From JBBRQP01 sp038226175 (GTDB taxonomy: Bacteria > Cyanobacteriota > Cyanobacteriia > Gloeobacterales > Anthocerotibacteraceae), in the NCBI GenBank assembly GCA_038226175.1, contig JBBRQP010000018.1, forward strand, positions 1 through 42,098: a stretch of DNA of 42,098 nt, read 5' to 3'. Within the stretch, counting starts at the first letter, position 1. Each line of letters begins with the position of its first letter. The position numbers and the translations under genes are program-made. The notes under the pieces were generated by a model that was given only the letters and a program-made list of their open reading frames with translations, was not told the origin of the DNA and did no database searches. This document shows, in pieces, positions 7,627 to 15,816 of the stretch.

Positions 7627-8715
7627 ATGACCCAAATTGATGCATACCATAACCTTTCGTCCGTTGCGGATGAAGAAAATAGGAGCTGGAATATCCTCGC
7701 TCCAGCAGAGCTTCTTAAAGCTGAGCCGCTACGTGTTTCCCTTAAATCACCAAGTTCTATTAGTTCACGCTCTGATGATTCTATTCGCTTGTATCTCCAA
7801 GAAATCGGGCGTATCCCCCTACTCAAAGGCAATGAAGAAGTTGACTTAGCCCGTCAAATTAAACAATGGTCAGACCTCGAACAAAAGCGGCAGCGTTTAC
7901 ACAAACAATTAGGTCGAGTAGTAAGCGAATCAGAGTTTGCGGAATACAGCGGCGAAACCACGATGACGCTGACCCGCATTAGCCAACGTGGTCAACGAGC
8001 TAAAGCGCATCTGATCAAAGCTAATTTGCGCTTAGTAGTCTCGATCGCCAAAAAATATCAGGGCCGGGGTCTATCCCTGCTCGATCTTATTCAAGAAGGC
8101 ACATTGGGTTTGATTCGTGCAGCCGAAAAATTTGACTACGCGCGGGGATTTAAGTTTTCGACCTATGCGACATGGTGGGTACGTCAAGGTATTACCCGTG
8201 CTATTGCCCTGCAAGCCCGTACTATCCGTTTGCCTGTCCATGTAGTCGAAAAAATTAATCGCCTCAAAAAAGCAACCCGGCAACTTTCTCAACAACTAGG
8301 TCGTACACCTACAGAACAAGAATTAGCACGGGAATTAGAACTAGATGTATCTCAACTGCGCGCAGTACGCCGAGCCATGCAAGTACCAGTTTCTTTAGAG
8401 TCTCCGGTTGGGCGCGAAGAAGACACCATGCTCGGTGAATTAATTCCCTGTCCTGGTACTGCTCCTGACCAAGAAGTGATCCAGAGTTTGATGCGTCAAG
8501 ATGTAGAGAAACTTTTAGAAACACTGGCACCACGTGAACGCGATGTCCTGCGCTTACGGTATGGTCTAGAAGATGGACGAGGTCATACCCTTGATGAAGT
8601 CGGGCATCACTTCAGCCTGACCCGCGAGCGTATCCGCCAGATCGAAGTCCGTGCTCTACGTAAACTTCGCCATCCCCAACGGTTACAGCGGGTCAAAGAT
8701 TATTTGGAGAATTAA
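7627..8715 (+). CDS. RNA polymerase sigma factor, sigma-70 family group 2 (RpoD/SigB-like)
   Basis: The 362-residue protein has a region 1.2 (DDSIRLYLQEIGRIPLL, about 57-73), region 2 (LRLVVSIAKKYQGRGLSLLDLIQEG and FDYARGFKFSTYATWWVRQG, about 135-200), region 3 and a C-terminal region 4.2 helix-turn-helix (HTLDEVGHHFSLTRERIRQI). It would direct core polymerase to -10/-35 promoters. The size and near-consensus regions fit a cyanobacterial group 2 factor, although group 1 cannot be excluded without a genome-wide comparison. A strong GGGGAGA ribosome-binding site precedes ATG 7627. Its TAA directly abuts the ATG of the next gene. Confidence 0.9.
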   Translation: MTQIDAYHNLSSVADEENRSWNILAPAELLKAEPLRVSLKSPSSISSRSDDSIRLYLQEIGRIPLLKGNEEVDLARQIKQWSDLEQKRQRLHKQLGRVVSESEFAEYSGETTMTLTRISQRGQRAKAHLIKANLRLVVSIAKKYQGRGLSLLDLIQEGTLGLIRAAEKFDYARGFKFSTYATWWVRQGITRAIALQARTIRLPVHVVEKINRLKKATRQLSQQLGRTPTEQELARELELDVSQLRAVRRAMQVPVSLESPVGREEDTMLGELIPCPGTAPDQEVIQSLMRQDVEKLLETLAPRERDVLRLRYGLEDGRGHTLDEVGHHFSLTRERIRQIEVRALRKLRHPQRLQRVKDYLEN

Positions 8716-9126
8716 ATGATGACGCGTTTTATTGCACATGGTTGGAGCAAGATAATTGGCTTGCTGTGTTTATCTAGCCCCTTGTTGGCTATGCCCCTCA
8801 TCACTGCACCTACGTTTCTTATGGTCACAGCCTACACTGACCAAACTTTGCCTACCCTACAGCGCGGGGATCATAGTAGTAAGGTCAAAATATTGCAGCA
8901 ACTTTTACTTAGTAATGGTTTTTTGGGGGCAGCGGGTGCGCGTTTGCATCGGCCTCGCGCTACTGTTGCTGATGGAGTTTTTGGATCAGTCACTCAGTCA
9001 GCCATTCGAGACTTACAACAACGCTACGAGCTGCCCATAACAGGTATAGTCAATCCTGTAACTTGGGAAGTTTTAGATAGACATGAAAACCCTTATCGCG
9101 CCCCTTTGCCTTGGCGACATGTATAA
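8716..9126 (+). CDS. Secreted peptidoglycan-binding domain protein
   Basis: The 136-residue protein has an N-terminal hydrophobic export signal (IIGLLCLSSPLLAMPL) and one PG_binding_1 domain (about 45-125): LQRGDHSSKVKILQQLLLSNGFL, VADGVFGSVTQSAIRDLQQR and ITGIVNPVTWEVL. Such domains bind peptidoglycan through a three-helix bundle. There is no catalytic domain, so it is probably a wall-binding accessory protein. The start codon follows the sigma-factor stop codon with no gap, indicating translational coupling and a possible envelope-related role for that sigma factor. Confidence 0.85.
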   Translation: MMTRFIAHGWSKIIGLLCLSSPLLAMPLITAPTFLMVTAYTDQTLPTLQRGDHSSKVKILQQLLLSNGFLGAAGARLHRPRATVADGVFGSVTQSAIRDLQQRYELPITGIVNPVTWEVLDRHENPYRAPLPWRHV

Positions 9127-9156
9127 AAAAAGAGCCGTTGTCGGCTCCTCTTTTTT
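9125..9156. terminator. Bidirectional rho-independent terminator
   Basis: GAGCCG (9132-9137) pairs with CGGCTC (9142-9147) around a TTGT loop. A run of A precedes it and a run of T follows it, so the structure serves both the plus-strand gene ending at 9126 and ftsH ending at 9177 on the minus strand. Confidence 0.9.
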
Positions 9157-9176
9157 GGTTTTGTAACGGGAATCAG

Positions 9177-11027
9177 TTAGGCACTTTGCAACTGTTGCTT
9201 CTCGTAATCTTCGACGAGTTGCTCCAGTTCTTCCGCATCTAAGGTTTCACGCTTGAGCAGTTCGGCAGTGACCAGTTCCATGAGGCCACGGTTGGCTTGC
9301 AAGAGGTCTTTGGCCTTGTGATAAGCGTTGTCTACAAACCGCTTTACTTCTTCATCGATAAAGCCAGCAGTTTGTTCGCTAAAATCCCGCTCGGCCATGA
9401 TGTCGCGACCCATAAACATCGAACCACCTTGACGACCCACAGCCATCGGTCCGATTTTATCACTCATGCCGAAGCGCGTAACCATTGTCCGAGCCATCGA
9501 AGCAACCCGCTCGAGGTCATTAGAAGCCCCCGTCGTTACTTCATCATTCCCAAAGACCAGCTCTTCGGCAACCCGTCCACCCAAGGCTGTCGCCATGCGG
9601 TCAAGGAGTTGTGCCCTCGAAACCAGCATGTCATCGTCAGAGGGGGTAAACCAAGTCAGACCAGCGGCCATACCCCGAGGAATGATGCTGACTTTTTGGA
9701 CAGACTCGTGGTTGGGCAAGATCCGACCTAGCAGTGCATGACCGACTTCATGATAGGCAATCAATTGACGGGTACGTTCGGCTAGGAGACGATTTTTCTT
9801 CTCGGGTCCGGCTAGGACGCGGTCAATCGCATCGTTGATTTCGTCCATCGAGATTTCACTTAAGCTACGGCGGGCAGCTAGGATGGCCGCTTCGTTGAGT
9901 AAGTTGGCTAAGTCAGCCCCTGTAAAACCGGGCGTACGACGGGCTACTTTTTCGACATCTACGTCGCGCGCCAAGGTTTTGCCCCGAGCGTGAACTTTTA
10001 AGACTTCGAGACGGCCTTTGAGGTCAGGACGGTCCACAGTTACTTGACGGTCAAAACGACCGGGACGCAAGAGCGCCGCATCAAGGACATCAGGACGGTT
10101 GGTAGCCGCTAGGATAATTACCCCACTGTTGCCCTCAAAGCCATCCATCTCAACGAGCAATTGGTTGAGTGTCTGTTCGCGCTCATCGTTACCACCACCC
10201 AAGCCTGCGCCTCGTGAACGGCCGACAGCATCAATCTCATCAATGAAAACGATGCATGGGGCATTACGTTTGGCTTGTTCAAATAGATCGCGGACGCGCG
10301 AAGCCCCCACACCGACGAACATTTCGACAAACTCAGAACCACTGATGCTGAAGAAAGGTACACCAGCTTCACCTGCCACAGCTTTAGCAAGGAGAGTTTT
10401 ACCCGTACCAGGAGGACCAACGAGGAGCACGCCACGGGGAATTTTGGCACCCAATGCGTCAAAGCGGTCACGGTTTTTGAGGAAATCTACAACTTCAACA
10501 AGTTCGAGCTTGGCTTCATCAACACCCGCAACATCTTGGAAAGTCGTCTTGGTTTGTGACTCCATTTGGACACGGGCTTTGGATTTACCAAAATTCATGG
10601 CCTGGTTACCGGCGCCATTTTGGGCACGGCGTAACAGCAAAAATAAACCACCTAGCAATAACAGGGGAAACAATAGGGTTCCTAAGACTTGAAACCAAGC
10701 ACCGCCGCCATTATCACTGCGTTGTTCGTAGCTGACCCCAGCCTTCTGAAGAATTTGCGGAGTCTGGCTATCATAGGGCGGCAAATTAACTCTCACCGAG
10801 GTGCCATCTTTAAATTCGGCTTCGGCACGCGTACCATCTGCCATAAAGGTCGTGCGGGCGACCTCTCCCGATTGGGCACGTTTGATGAAGTCACTGTAGG
10901 CAATTTCTTTGCGCGGGTCGTTATTAGAACCGCCGAAGAAAGCTGCTGCTAATGCAATGACCACGACGGCGAGCAGGACGTAGAGCCCTGTATTGCGCCA
11001 GTTGTTGTTATCTTTGTTATCTGCCAC
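9177..11027 (-). CDS. ftsH: ATP-dependent zinc metalloprotease FtsH
   Basis: The 616-residue membrane protease has two transmembrane segments (about 15-31 and 112-132) flanking a periplasmic or lumenal domain. An AAA+ module has Walker A GPPGTGKT (204-211), Walker B FIDEID (261-266) and the second region of homology near 305-325. The M41 protease domain has the zinc site HEVGH (426-430). FtsH degrades misfolded membrane proteins; in cyanobacteria some FtsH forms drive D1 turnover in photosystem II repair. The start is GTG with CGGAGG about 10 nt upstream. It is the last gene of the minus-strand run rpoC1-larB-DUF2949-ftsH and ends at a strong terminator. Which cyanobacterial FtsH paralogue it is cannot be decided here. 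Confidence 0.97.
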   Translation of the reverse strand: MADNKDNNNWRNTGLYVLLAVVVIALAAAFFGGSNNDPRKEIAYSDFIKRAQSGEVARTTFMADGTRAEAEFKDGTSVRVNLPPYDSQTPQILQKAGVSYEQRSDNGGGAWFQVLGTLLFPLLLLGGLFLLLRRAQNGAGNQAMNFGKSKARVQMESQTKTTFQDVAGVDEAKLELVEVVDFLKNRDRFDALGAKIPRGVLLVGPPGTGKTLLAKAVAGEAGVPFFSISGSEFVEMFVGVGASRVRDLFEQAKRNAPCIVFIDEIDAVGRSRGAGLGGGNDEREQTLNQLLVEMDGFEGNSGVIILAATNRPDVLDAALLRPGRFDRQVTVDRPDLKGRLEVLKVHARGKTLARDVDVEKVARRTPGFTGADLANLLNEAAILAARRSLSEISMDEINDAIDRVLAGPEKKNRLLAERTRQLIAYHEVGHALLGRILPNHESVQKVSIIPRGMAAGLTWFTPSDDDMLVSRAQLLDRMATALGGRVAEELVFGNDEVTTGASNDLERVASMARTMVTRFGMSDKIGPMAVGRQGGSMFMGRDIMAERDFSEQTAGFIDEEVKRFVDNAYHKAKDLLQANRGLMELVTAELLKRETLDAEELEQLVEDYEKQQLQSA

Positions 11028-11082
11028 GAGCGTAAGCCTCCGCTAAAGTTAAGGGACAAAACTGGGGGCGTATCTTACTATT

Positions 11083-11250
11083 CTACAAAATCGCCGCTAA
11101 CTGATCCGTAGTAATAAAGCCCAGACGCCAAAGAATAATCTCCAACGACCCCTGTTCTTTGCGTTGAACTTTTTGGGCAACTTGGAGCTGAGCCTGGGTG
11201 ACAAAAGAGAGAAGTTTAGAGCTGTTCATATTAAGAATTGTTACACTCAT
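11083..11250 (-). CDS. DUF2949-like small cyanobacterial protein
   Basis: The product is about 55 residues. The C-terminal part, QGSLEIILWRLGFITTDQLA, matches the short cyanobacterial DUF2949 pattern (a helix, then LP-x-x-LW-x-G-L-x-T-x-x-QL). The function of that family is unknown. The start is uncertain: ATG 11250 (11 nt after the larB stop), ATG 11229, or TTG 11265, which overlaps the larB stop. All are poorly supported by ribosome-binding sites, which suggests translation coupled to larB. It lies 55 bp upstream of ftsH. Confidence 0.6.
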   Translation of the reverse strand: MSVTILNMNSSKLLSFVTQAQLQVAQKVQRKEQGSLEIILWRLGFITTDQLAAIL

Positions 11251-11261
11251 TTTAATAAACG

Positions 11262-12023
11262 TCAAGAACTAGGCATGTTGCCAGCTCTAAGGGTGTTTAG
11301 CATCCGTGCGGCCAACATCGCTGCTCCAAACCCGTTATCAATATTGACGACCCCAATGCCGCTGGCACAACTATTGAGCATGCCCAATAAAGCCGCTATC
11401 CCACCAAAACTTGCTCCATAGCCAATACTTGTCGGTACCGCAATCACTGGCGCTGAGACTAGGCCACCCACCACACTAGGTAAGGCTCCCTCCATGCCTG
11501 CCACCACGATCAAAACTTGCGCCTGGCTAAGTTTCTCTTGCTGCGCCAACAGGCGATGCAAACCAGCAACACCCACATCCGAGATCCGCTCGACAGTAAA
11601 ACCGCAAAGTTCCGCTGTTACAGATGCTTCTTCGGCAACAGGCAAATCTGAAGTGCCAGCGGTAAGAATCGTGATCACGCCGGGACGTAATAGAGGCTGG
11701 CCTAATGCGCAAATTCGGGCGATGGGGTAATAACGTAAGTCTGGTAGCTGGCGTCGAACTTCCTGATAAACCGTCGCCTCAATACGGGTTGCCAGAGCCA
11801 CTGGATGCCGCGTGGCTAACTTACCCAGGATGGCGACTAGTTGCTCTGAAGTCTTACCAGGACCCCAGACTACTTCTGGAAAACCCTGTCTACGCACCCG
11901 GTCGTAGTCAACCTTAGCAAACTCCAAATCTTCAAACTTCAATAGCTTTTGGGCAGCACTTTCCACAGTAGACTGCCCTGCTGCAACTTGCTCTAAGACT
12001 TGGCGTAATAGTTCAGCATCCAT
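11262..12023 (-). CDS. larB: LarB, pyridinium-3,5-biscarboxylic acid mononucleotide synthase
   Basis: The 253-residue protein has the LarB/NCAIR-mutase-like fold: an N-terminal helical region (EQVAAGQSTVESAAQKLLK, GFPEVVWGPGKT) and a C-terminal AIR-carboxylase-type domain (about 115-250) with TAGTSDLPVAEEA, VVAGMEGALPSVVGGL and VPTSIGYGASFGGIAALLGM. LarB carboxylates and hydrolyses nicotinic acid adenine dinucleotide, the first step to the nickel-pincer nucleotide cofactor of lactate racemase-type enzymes. LarC and LarE are not encoded in this window. ATG 12023 is preceded by GGGGTG, which is predicted to be buried in a stem-loop. It lies 53 bp downstream of rpoC1. Confidence 0.9.
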   Translation of the reverse strand: MDAELLRQVLEQVAAGQSTVESAAQKLLKFEDLEFAKVDYDRVRRQGFPEVVWGPGKTSEQLVAILGKLATRHPVALATRIEATVYQEVRRQLPDLRYYPIARICALGQPLLRPGVITILTAGTSDLPVAEEASVTAELCGFTVERISDVGVAGLHRLLAQQEKLSQAQVLIVVAGMEGALPSVVGGLVSAPVIAVPTSIGYGASFGGIAALLGMLNSCASGIGVVNIDNGFGAAMLAARMLNTLRAGNMPSS

Positions 12024-12066
12024 TAGGTCACCCCAGGAAAAACAATCGTAGTCTCAGGATGACCTA
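12024..12066 (-). promoter_or_regulatory. Stem-loop sequestering the larB ribosome-binding site
   Basis: On the minus strand TAGGTCATCCT (12066-12056) pairs with GGGGTGACCTA (12034-12024). Seven perfect pairs are extended by U-G, C-G, C-G and U-G. The 3' arm ends at the base before the larB ATG and contains the only GGGG candidate ribosome-binding site. Function is inferred from geometry. Confidence 0.5.
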
Positions 12067-12079
12067 GGCTCTCAGCCTA
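12065..12079 (-). other. Short hairpin containing the rpoC1 stop codon
   Basis: TAGGCT-GAG-AGCCTA is a perfect 6-bp stem whose first three bases are the rpoC1 TAG stop. No T run follows, so it is not a classical terminator. It shares two bases with the adjoining larB stem-loop, so the two outer ends cannot both be fully paired. Confidence 0.5.
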
Positions 12080-13903
12080 AACCGCTAGGGTTTCCTGAAT
12101 CACTTGGTTAAAGATCACCCGCCCAACCGTGGTTTTGACGTATTGGCAGATTAGTTCGCCATCGCTGTCAAAGCGTTGACGTAAATCCGTGGCGGGGTCT
12201 TCGGTTTCGACGGGCCCGTCAAAGCGTACCCAGACTTTGGAATGGATATCCAAAACCCCTTGGTGATAGGCAATAAGGGCATCTTCTGCACCCGAAAAAT
12301 AAGTTCCGGCACCAAGCGTCGCTTCAGGATTTTCGACCGTCAGATAATAGCAACCCAAGACCATATCCTGAGTTGGCGTAATAATCGGACGACCAGTAGC
12401 CGGTGAGAGGACATTGTTGGAGGCCAGCATCAACATCCGGGCTTCGGTTTGCGCTTCGACAGATAGCGGGACGTGAACGGCCATTTGGTCACCATCAAAG
12501 TCGGCGTTAAAGGCCGTGCAAACTAGCGGATGTAGTTGAATGGCGCGACCATTGACCAGAAGTGGTTCAAAGGCCTGAATACCTAAACGGTGTAGGGTTG
12601 GTGCGCGATTGAGCAAGACCGGGTGTCCGGTGATGACCTCTTTGAGCACTTCCCAGACCCGACTATCATCCTTTTGAATCAGTTTTTTGGCAGCTTTGAT
12701 GTTGTTGACCATGCCCCGCTGAATCAATTTTTGGATCACGAAGGGCTGAAACAGCTCAATTGCCATCTCTCGAGGTAGACCGCATTGGTGAATCTTGAGA
12801 CTAGGGCCGACCACAATGACCGAACGACCGGAGTAGTCAACCCGCTTACCCAATAGGTTTTGACGGAAGCGACCTTGTTTGCCTTCGATGATGTCCGAGA
12901 GGGACTTAAGGGGACGGTTATTGGCACCGACCACCGTGCGCCCGCGCCGACCATTATCAATCAGCGCATCGACGGCTTCTTGCAACATCCGTTTTTCGTT
13001 GCGGACAATGATCTCAGGGGCGAGGATTTCGAGTAACCGAGCGAGACGGTTATTACGGTTAATCACCCGACGATACAAGTCATTAAGGTCAGAAGTCGCA
13101 AAACGACCGCCATCTAGCTGTACCATTGGGCGCAAATCAGGCGGAATTACGGGTACAGCATTGAGGATCATCCATTCAGGACGTGAACCTGTAGCAATGA
13201 AATTATCCAATACCCGCAAACGTTTGATTAGTTTGGCGCGTTTTTGACCCTTGCTGGTGAGTAATTCTTCGCGCAGTTTTTCAGTTTCCGGCTCCAGATC
13301 AATATCTTGGAGTAGACGCTGAATTGCTTCGGCACCAATCAAAGCCCAATCATTGGGCAAATCAAGGGGACTATCATCGGCCCAGCGTTGGTCTTCGACT
13401 TCCAGATACTGGTCTTCGGTGAGAATCTGCTTGTAGGTTAGATTCTGAACAGTCGCTGGGTTGATCACGACGTAAGCATTGAAGTAAACGATCTGCTCTA
13501 CATCACGCAGAGCCATATCCAGCAAAATCGCCACATAGGACGGAATACCCTTGAGGTACCAAACATGGGTGACTGGAGCTGCCAATTTGATGTAGCCCAT
13601 GCGATGACGACGAACCCTTGATTCGGTGACTTCGACACCACAACGTTCACAGACGATGCCGCGATGCCGTACCCGTTTATATTTACCGCAATAGCATTCC
13701 CAATCCTTAGAGGGACCAAAGATGCGCTCACAGAAGAGTCCGTCCATCTCAGGCTTTAGCGTCCGGTAATTAATGGTTTCCGGTTTGGTCACTTCACCAA
13801 CGACTTGTCCGTTAGGTAGCGTGCGGCTACCCCAAGAGATAATGCGATCAGGAGAAGCGATGGAAATTTTGATGTAGTCAAAGCGTTGTTCTACCTTGGT
13901 CAT
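12077..13903 (-). CDS. rpoC1: DNA-directed RNA polymerase subunit gamma (RpoC1)
   Basis: The 608-residue protein is the N-terminal half of bacterial beta-prime, separate as in cyanobacteria and plastids. Visible features are the clamp zinc site (C70, C72, C85, C88 in CYCGK...CERCG), the switch and rudder region (GKQGRFRQNLLGKRVDYSGR, 341-360) and the catalytic magnesium loop NADFDGD (466-472). The length is normal for RpoC1. ATG 13903 has AGGA about 7 nt upstream. Neither rpoB nor rpoC2 is adjacent: a small membrane-protein gene lies upstream and larB downstream, and the gene appears to have its own promoter. Confidence 0.98.
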   Translation of the reverse strand: MTKVEQRFDYIKISIASPDRIISWGSRTLPNGQVVGEVTKPETINYRTLKPEMDGLFCERIFGPSKDWECYCGKYKRVRHRGIVCERCGVEVTESRVRRHRMGYIKLAAPVTHVWYLKGIPSYVAILLDMALRDVEQIVYFNAYVVINPATVQNLTYKQILTEDQYLEVEDQRWADDSPLDLPNDWALIGAEAIQRLLQDIDLEPETEKLREELLTSKGQKRAKLIKRLRVLDNFIATGSRPEWMILNAVPVIPPDLRPMVQLDGGRFATSDLNDLYRRVINRNNRLARLLEILAPEIIVRNEKRMLQEAVDALIDNGRRGRTVVGANNRPLKSLSDIIEGKQGRFRQNLLGKRVDYSGRSVIVVGPSLKIHQCGLPREMAIELFQPFVIQKLIQRGMVNNIKAAKKLIQKDDSRVWEVLKEVITGHPVLLNRAPTLHRLGIQAFEPLLVNGRAIQLHPLVCTAFNADFDGDQMAVHVPLSVEAQTEARMLMLASNNVLSPATGRPIITPTQDMVLGCYYLTVENPEATLGAGTYFSGAEDALIAYHQGVLDIHSKVWVRFDGPVETEDPATDLRQRFDSDGELICQYVKTTVGRVIFNQVIQETLAV

Positions 13904-13928
13904 CCCTGGTTCCTAAGACTGTGGCAGG

Positions 13929-13942
13929 GCGCAAAAAAGCGC
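13929..13942 (-). other. Small GCGC hairpin in the rpoC1 5' leader
   Basis: GCGC-T6-GCGC on the minus strand lies between the predicted promoter and the rpoC1 ribosome-binding site. The stem is only four pairs with a six-base loop, so significance is uncertain. Confidence 0.3.
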
Positions 13943-13949
13943 AAATATC

Positions 13950-13978
13950 ATTCTAGCCTTTAGCCTGTATATGAGCAA
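13950..13978 (-). promoter_or_regulatory. Predicted sigma-70 promoter of rpoC1
   Basis: On the minus strand a -35 hexamer TTGCTC (13978-13973) and a -10 hexamer TAGAAT (13955-13950) are separated by 17 bp. They lie 47-75 bp upstream of the rpoC1 ATG. The match to the consensus is good (4/6 and 5/6). Confidence 0.6.
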
Positions 13979-13994
13979 TGTTTTAGTAAGTAGA

Positions 13995-14288
13995 CTAACT
14001 TTTCTGAAATAACTGGCGGACTTGTTTTAGATAACCCGGTGTACGCGGGAGTTGCAGCAAAATAGTCGGGATCAGGGCTAGTAGTTGGCGTACCGAAGAA
14101 ATTTGTTGGCGACTAGTGGTTAATTGGTTAGCAACTGTGGGCAAAATAACTGATGTTAATTCTTGCTCTAGCCCATCAAGCTTATAGTTAAGTTGTTGAA
14201 CTTGTTTGCGTGTGCATAGGATGCCCAACAGTATCCCTAGGGCAATCATAATTAAAATCACATTAAAAACAAGTACACCCCACATCAT
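13995..14288 (-). CDS. Small membrane-anchored coiled-coil-like protein, unknown function
   Basis: The 97-residue protein has one N-terminal transmembrane helix (about 5-25, VFNVILIMIALGILLGIL). A cytoplasmic or periplasmic helical tail follows with heptad-like spacing (QVQQLNYKLDGLEQELTS) and a QRTPGYLKQVRQLF-like end. No known family is recognised. Its ATG directly follows the cysS stop codon (TAG-ATG-ATG), so it is translationally coupled to cysS. A 91-bp gap with a promoter separates it from rpoC1. Confidence 0.6.
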   Translation of the reverse strand: MMWGVLVFNVILIMIALGILLGILCTRKQVQQLNYKLDGLEQELTSVILPTVANQLTTSRQQISSVRQLLALIPTILLQLPRTPGYLKQVRQLFQKS

Positions 14289-15725
14289 CTAATCCTGCCA
14301 GTGCCAGCTCGTGGTTTGGTCACGGCTATCCACTAACACCACCCCTTGTCCCATAAGAGTTTGACGAATCTGATCAGCAGTAGCATAGTCTTTATTTTGT
14401 TTGGCAGCGCGACGTTCGCTAATTAACGCTGCGATCTCTTGAGGAGCGATACGGTTCTCTGTAAAAGCCTGACCGGGTTCAAGCGCAAAAGCGGGTGTCC
14501 CCACAAGTCCGAGAGGTTCGAGTAAATATATCAATGTCCGCCAAAGCATAGCGAGAGTTGCCAGATCCAGCATTAGAGCACCCCCATGAACTAGGCGATT
14601 ACGTTCAGGCAAGAGTTGCTTTACCAATTCAAAAATAATCGCCAAGCCCTGCGGCGTTGCGAGGTCATTATCCATCGCTTCGGTAAAACGTTCTACATAA
14701 GCCGTCACATATTCACCACTTGCGCCAAAATTTTGCGTATAGCCAAATTGAATTACCTGCTCAATATCTTTCCATGACCGAGCCGCTGCTGCCAGAGATT
14801 CATCGGTGAAGTTGATGGCAGTACGATAGTGACTTTGCAAACTCAGTAAGCGTAGAGCGAGCGGATGATATTTAGTCGCAATTTCATGGATGGTGATGAA
14901 ATTACCCAAGGACTTAGACATTTTTTCGCCATTGAGCTGGACAAAAGCATTGTGCATCCACAAATTAGCCAGCGGGTGACCGTGTAGAGCTTCCGATTGG
15001 GCGATTTCGTTTTCGTGATGGGGAAACACTAGATCTTCACCCCCAGCGTGAATGTCAATCGTCTCGCCCATATGTTGGGCAATCATCGCCGAGCATTCAA
15101 TATGCCAGCCCGGACGACCCGACCCAAAAGTACTGTCCCAGGCTGGCTCTCCGGGTTTGGCACCTTTCCAGAGCGCAAAATCTAGGGGGTCACGTTTACG
15201 GGCTAGGTCTTCTTGGACAATGCGTTCACTGGCACCAACTTCAAGATCAGCAATTTTTTTGCCAGATAACTTGCCATAGCTATCAAATTTGCGTACTGCA
15301 TAATAAACGTCACCAGCGGCGGCGTAAGCGTAGCCTTTATCGACTAGCGCACTAATAAAATCCTTGATCTCAGGAACACTTTCCATCGCCCGAGGATATA
15401 GAGTTGCAGGTTTAATATTGAGTAAGGCCATATCCGCGTAATAGCTCTGGATATTATCCTCAACGACCGCTTGCCAGGGGCGGGCTTCTTGGTTAGCACG
15501 CTGAATAATCTTGTCATCAATATCCGTAAAGTTTTGGACATATTGCACCCCAAAACCCCGCCACTCCAGATAGCGACGCAAGGTATCCCAGACGACGTAG
15601 GCGCGTCCATGCCCAATATGACAGCGGTCGTAAACAGTAACGCCACACACATAGATTTGGACACGCCCCGGTTCACGGGGACTAAATACTTCTTTGCGAC
15701 CCGTCAAACTGTTATGAAACTGCAC
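14289..15725 (-). CDS. cysS: Cysteine-tRNA ligase
   Basis: The 478-residue class I synthetase charges tRNA-Cys with cysteine. It has the HIGH signature (CHIGHGRAYV, HIGH at 36-39), the KMSKS loop (GEKMSKSLGNF, 268-272) and the zinc ligands C27, C211, H236 and E240, which read out cysteine. The C-terminal region ends in the usual ISERRAAKQNKDYATAD helix. Length is normal. The start codon is GTG at 15725. It diverges from gshA, so two cysteine-consuming enzymes share one 91-bp intergenic region. Confidence 0.97.
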   Translation of the reverse strand: MQFHNSLTGRKEVFSPREPGRVQIYVCGVTVYDRCHIGHGRAYVVWDTLRRYLEWRGFGVQYVQNFTDIDDKIIQRANQEARPWQAVVEDNIQSYYADMALLNIKPATLYPRAMESVPEIKDFISALVDKGYAYAAAGDVYYAVRKFDSYGKLSGKKIADLEVGASERIVQEDLARKRDPLDFALWKGAKPGEPAWDSTFGSGRPGWHIECSAMIAQHMGETIDIHAGGEDLVFPHHENEIAQSEALHGHPLANLWMHNAFVQLNGEKMSKSLGNFITIHEIATKYHPLALRLLSLQSHYRTAINFTDESLAAAARSWKDIEQVIQFGYTQNFGASGEYVTAYVERFTEAMDNDLATPQGLAIIFELVKQLLPERNRLVHGGALMLDLATLAMLWRTLIYLLEPLGLVGTPAFALEPGQAFTENRIAPQEIAALISERRAAKQNKDYATADQIRQTLMGQGVVLVDSRDQTTSWHWQD

Positions 15726-15816
15726 CAGTGTATCTGTCCGTCAAATCTCTACCCTAGTGTAGCTTTTACAGTAGCTCAGAAGAATGTCAAGATAGGAGAG
15801 AACGCGAGCGCAGACT

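Noticed and set aside
10099..10692. Long plus-strand open frame opposite ftsH (197 codons), with similar frames opposite rpoC1 and cysS
   Set aside because: They are antisense shadows of strongly conserved genes, with serine/arginine-rich low-complexity translations and no ribosome-binding sites.
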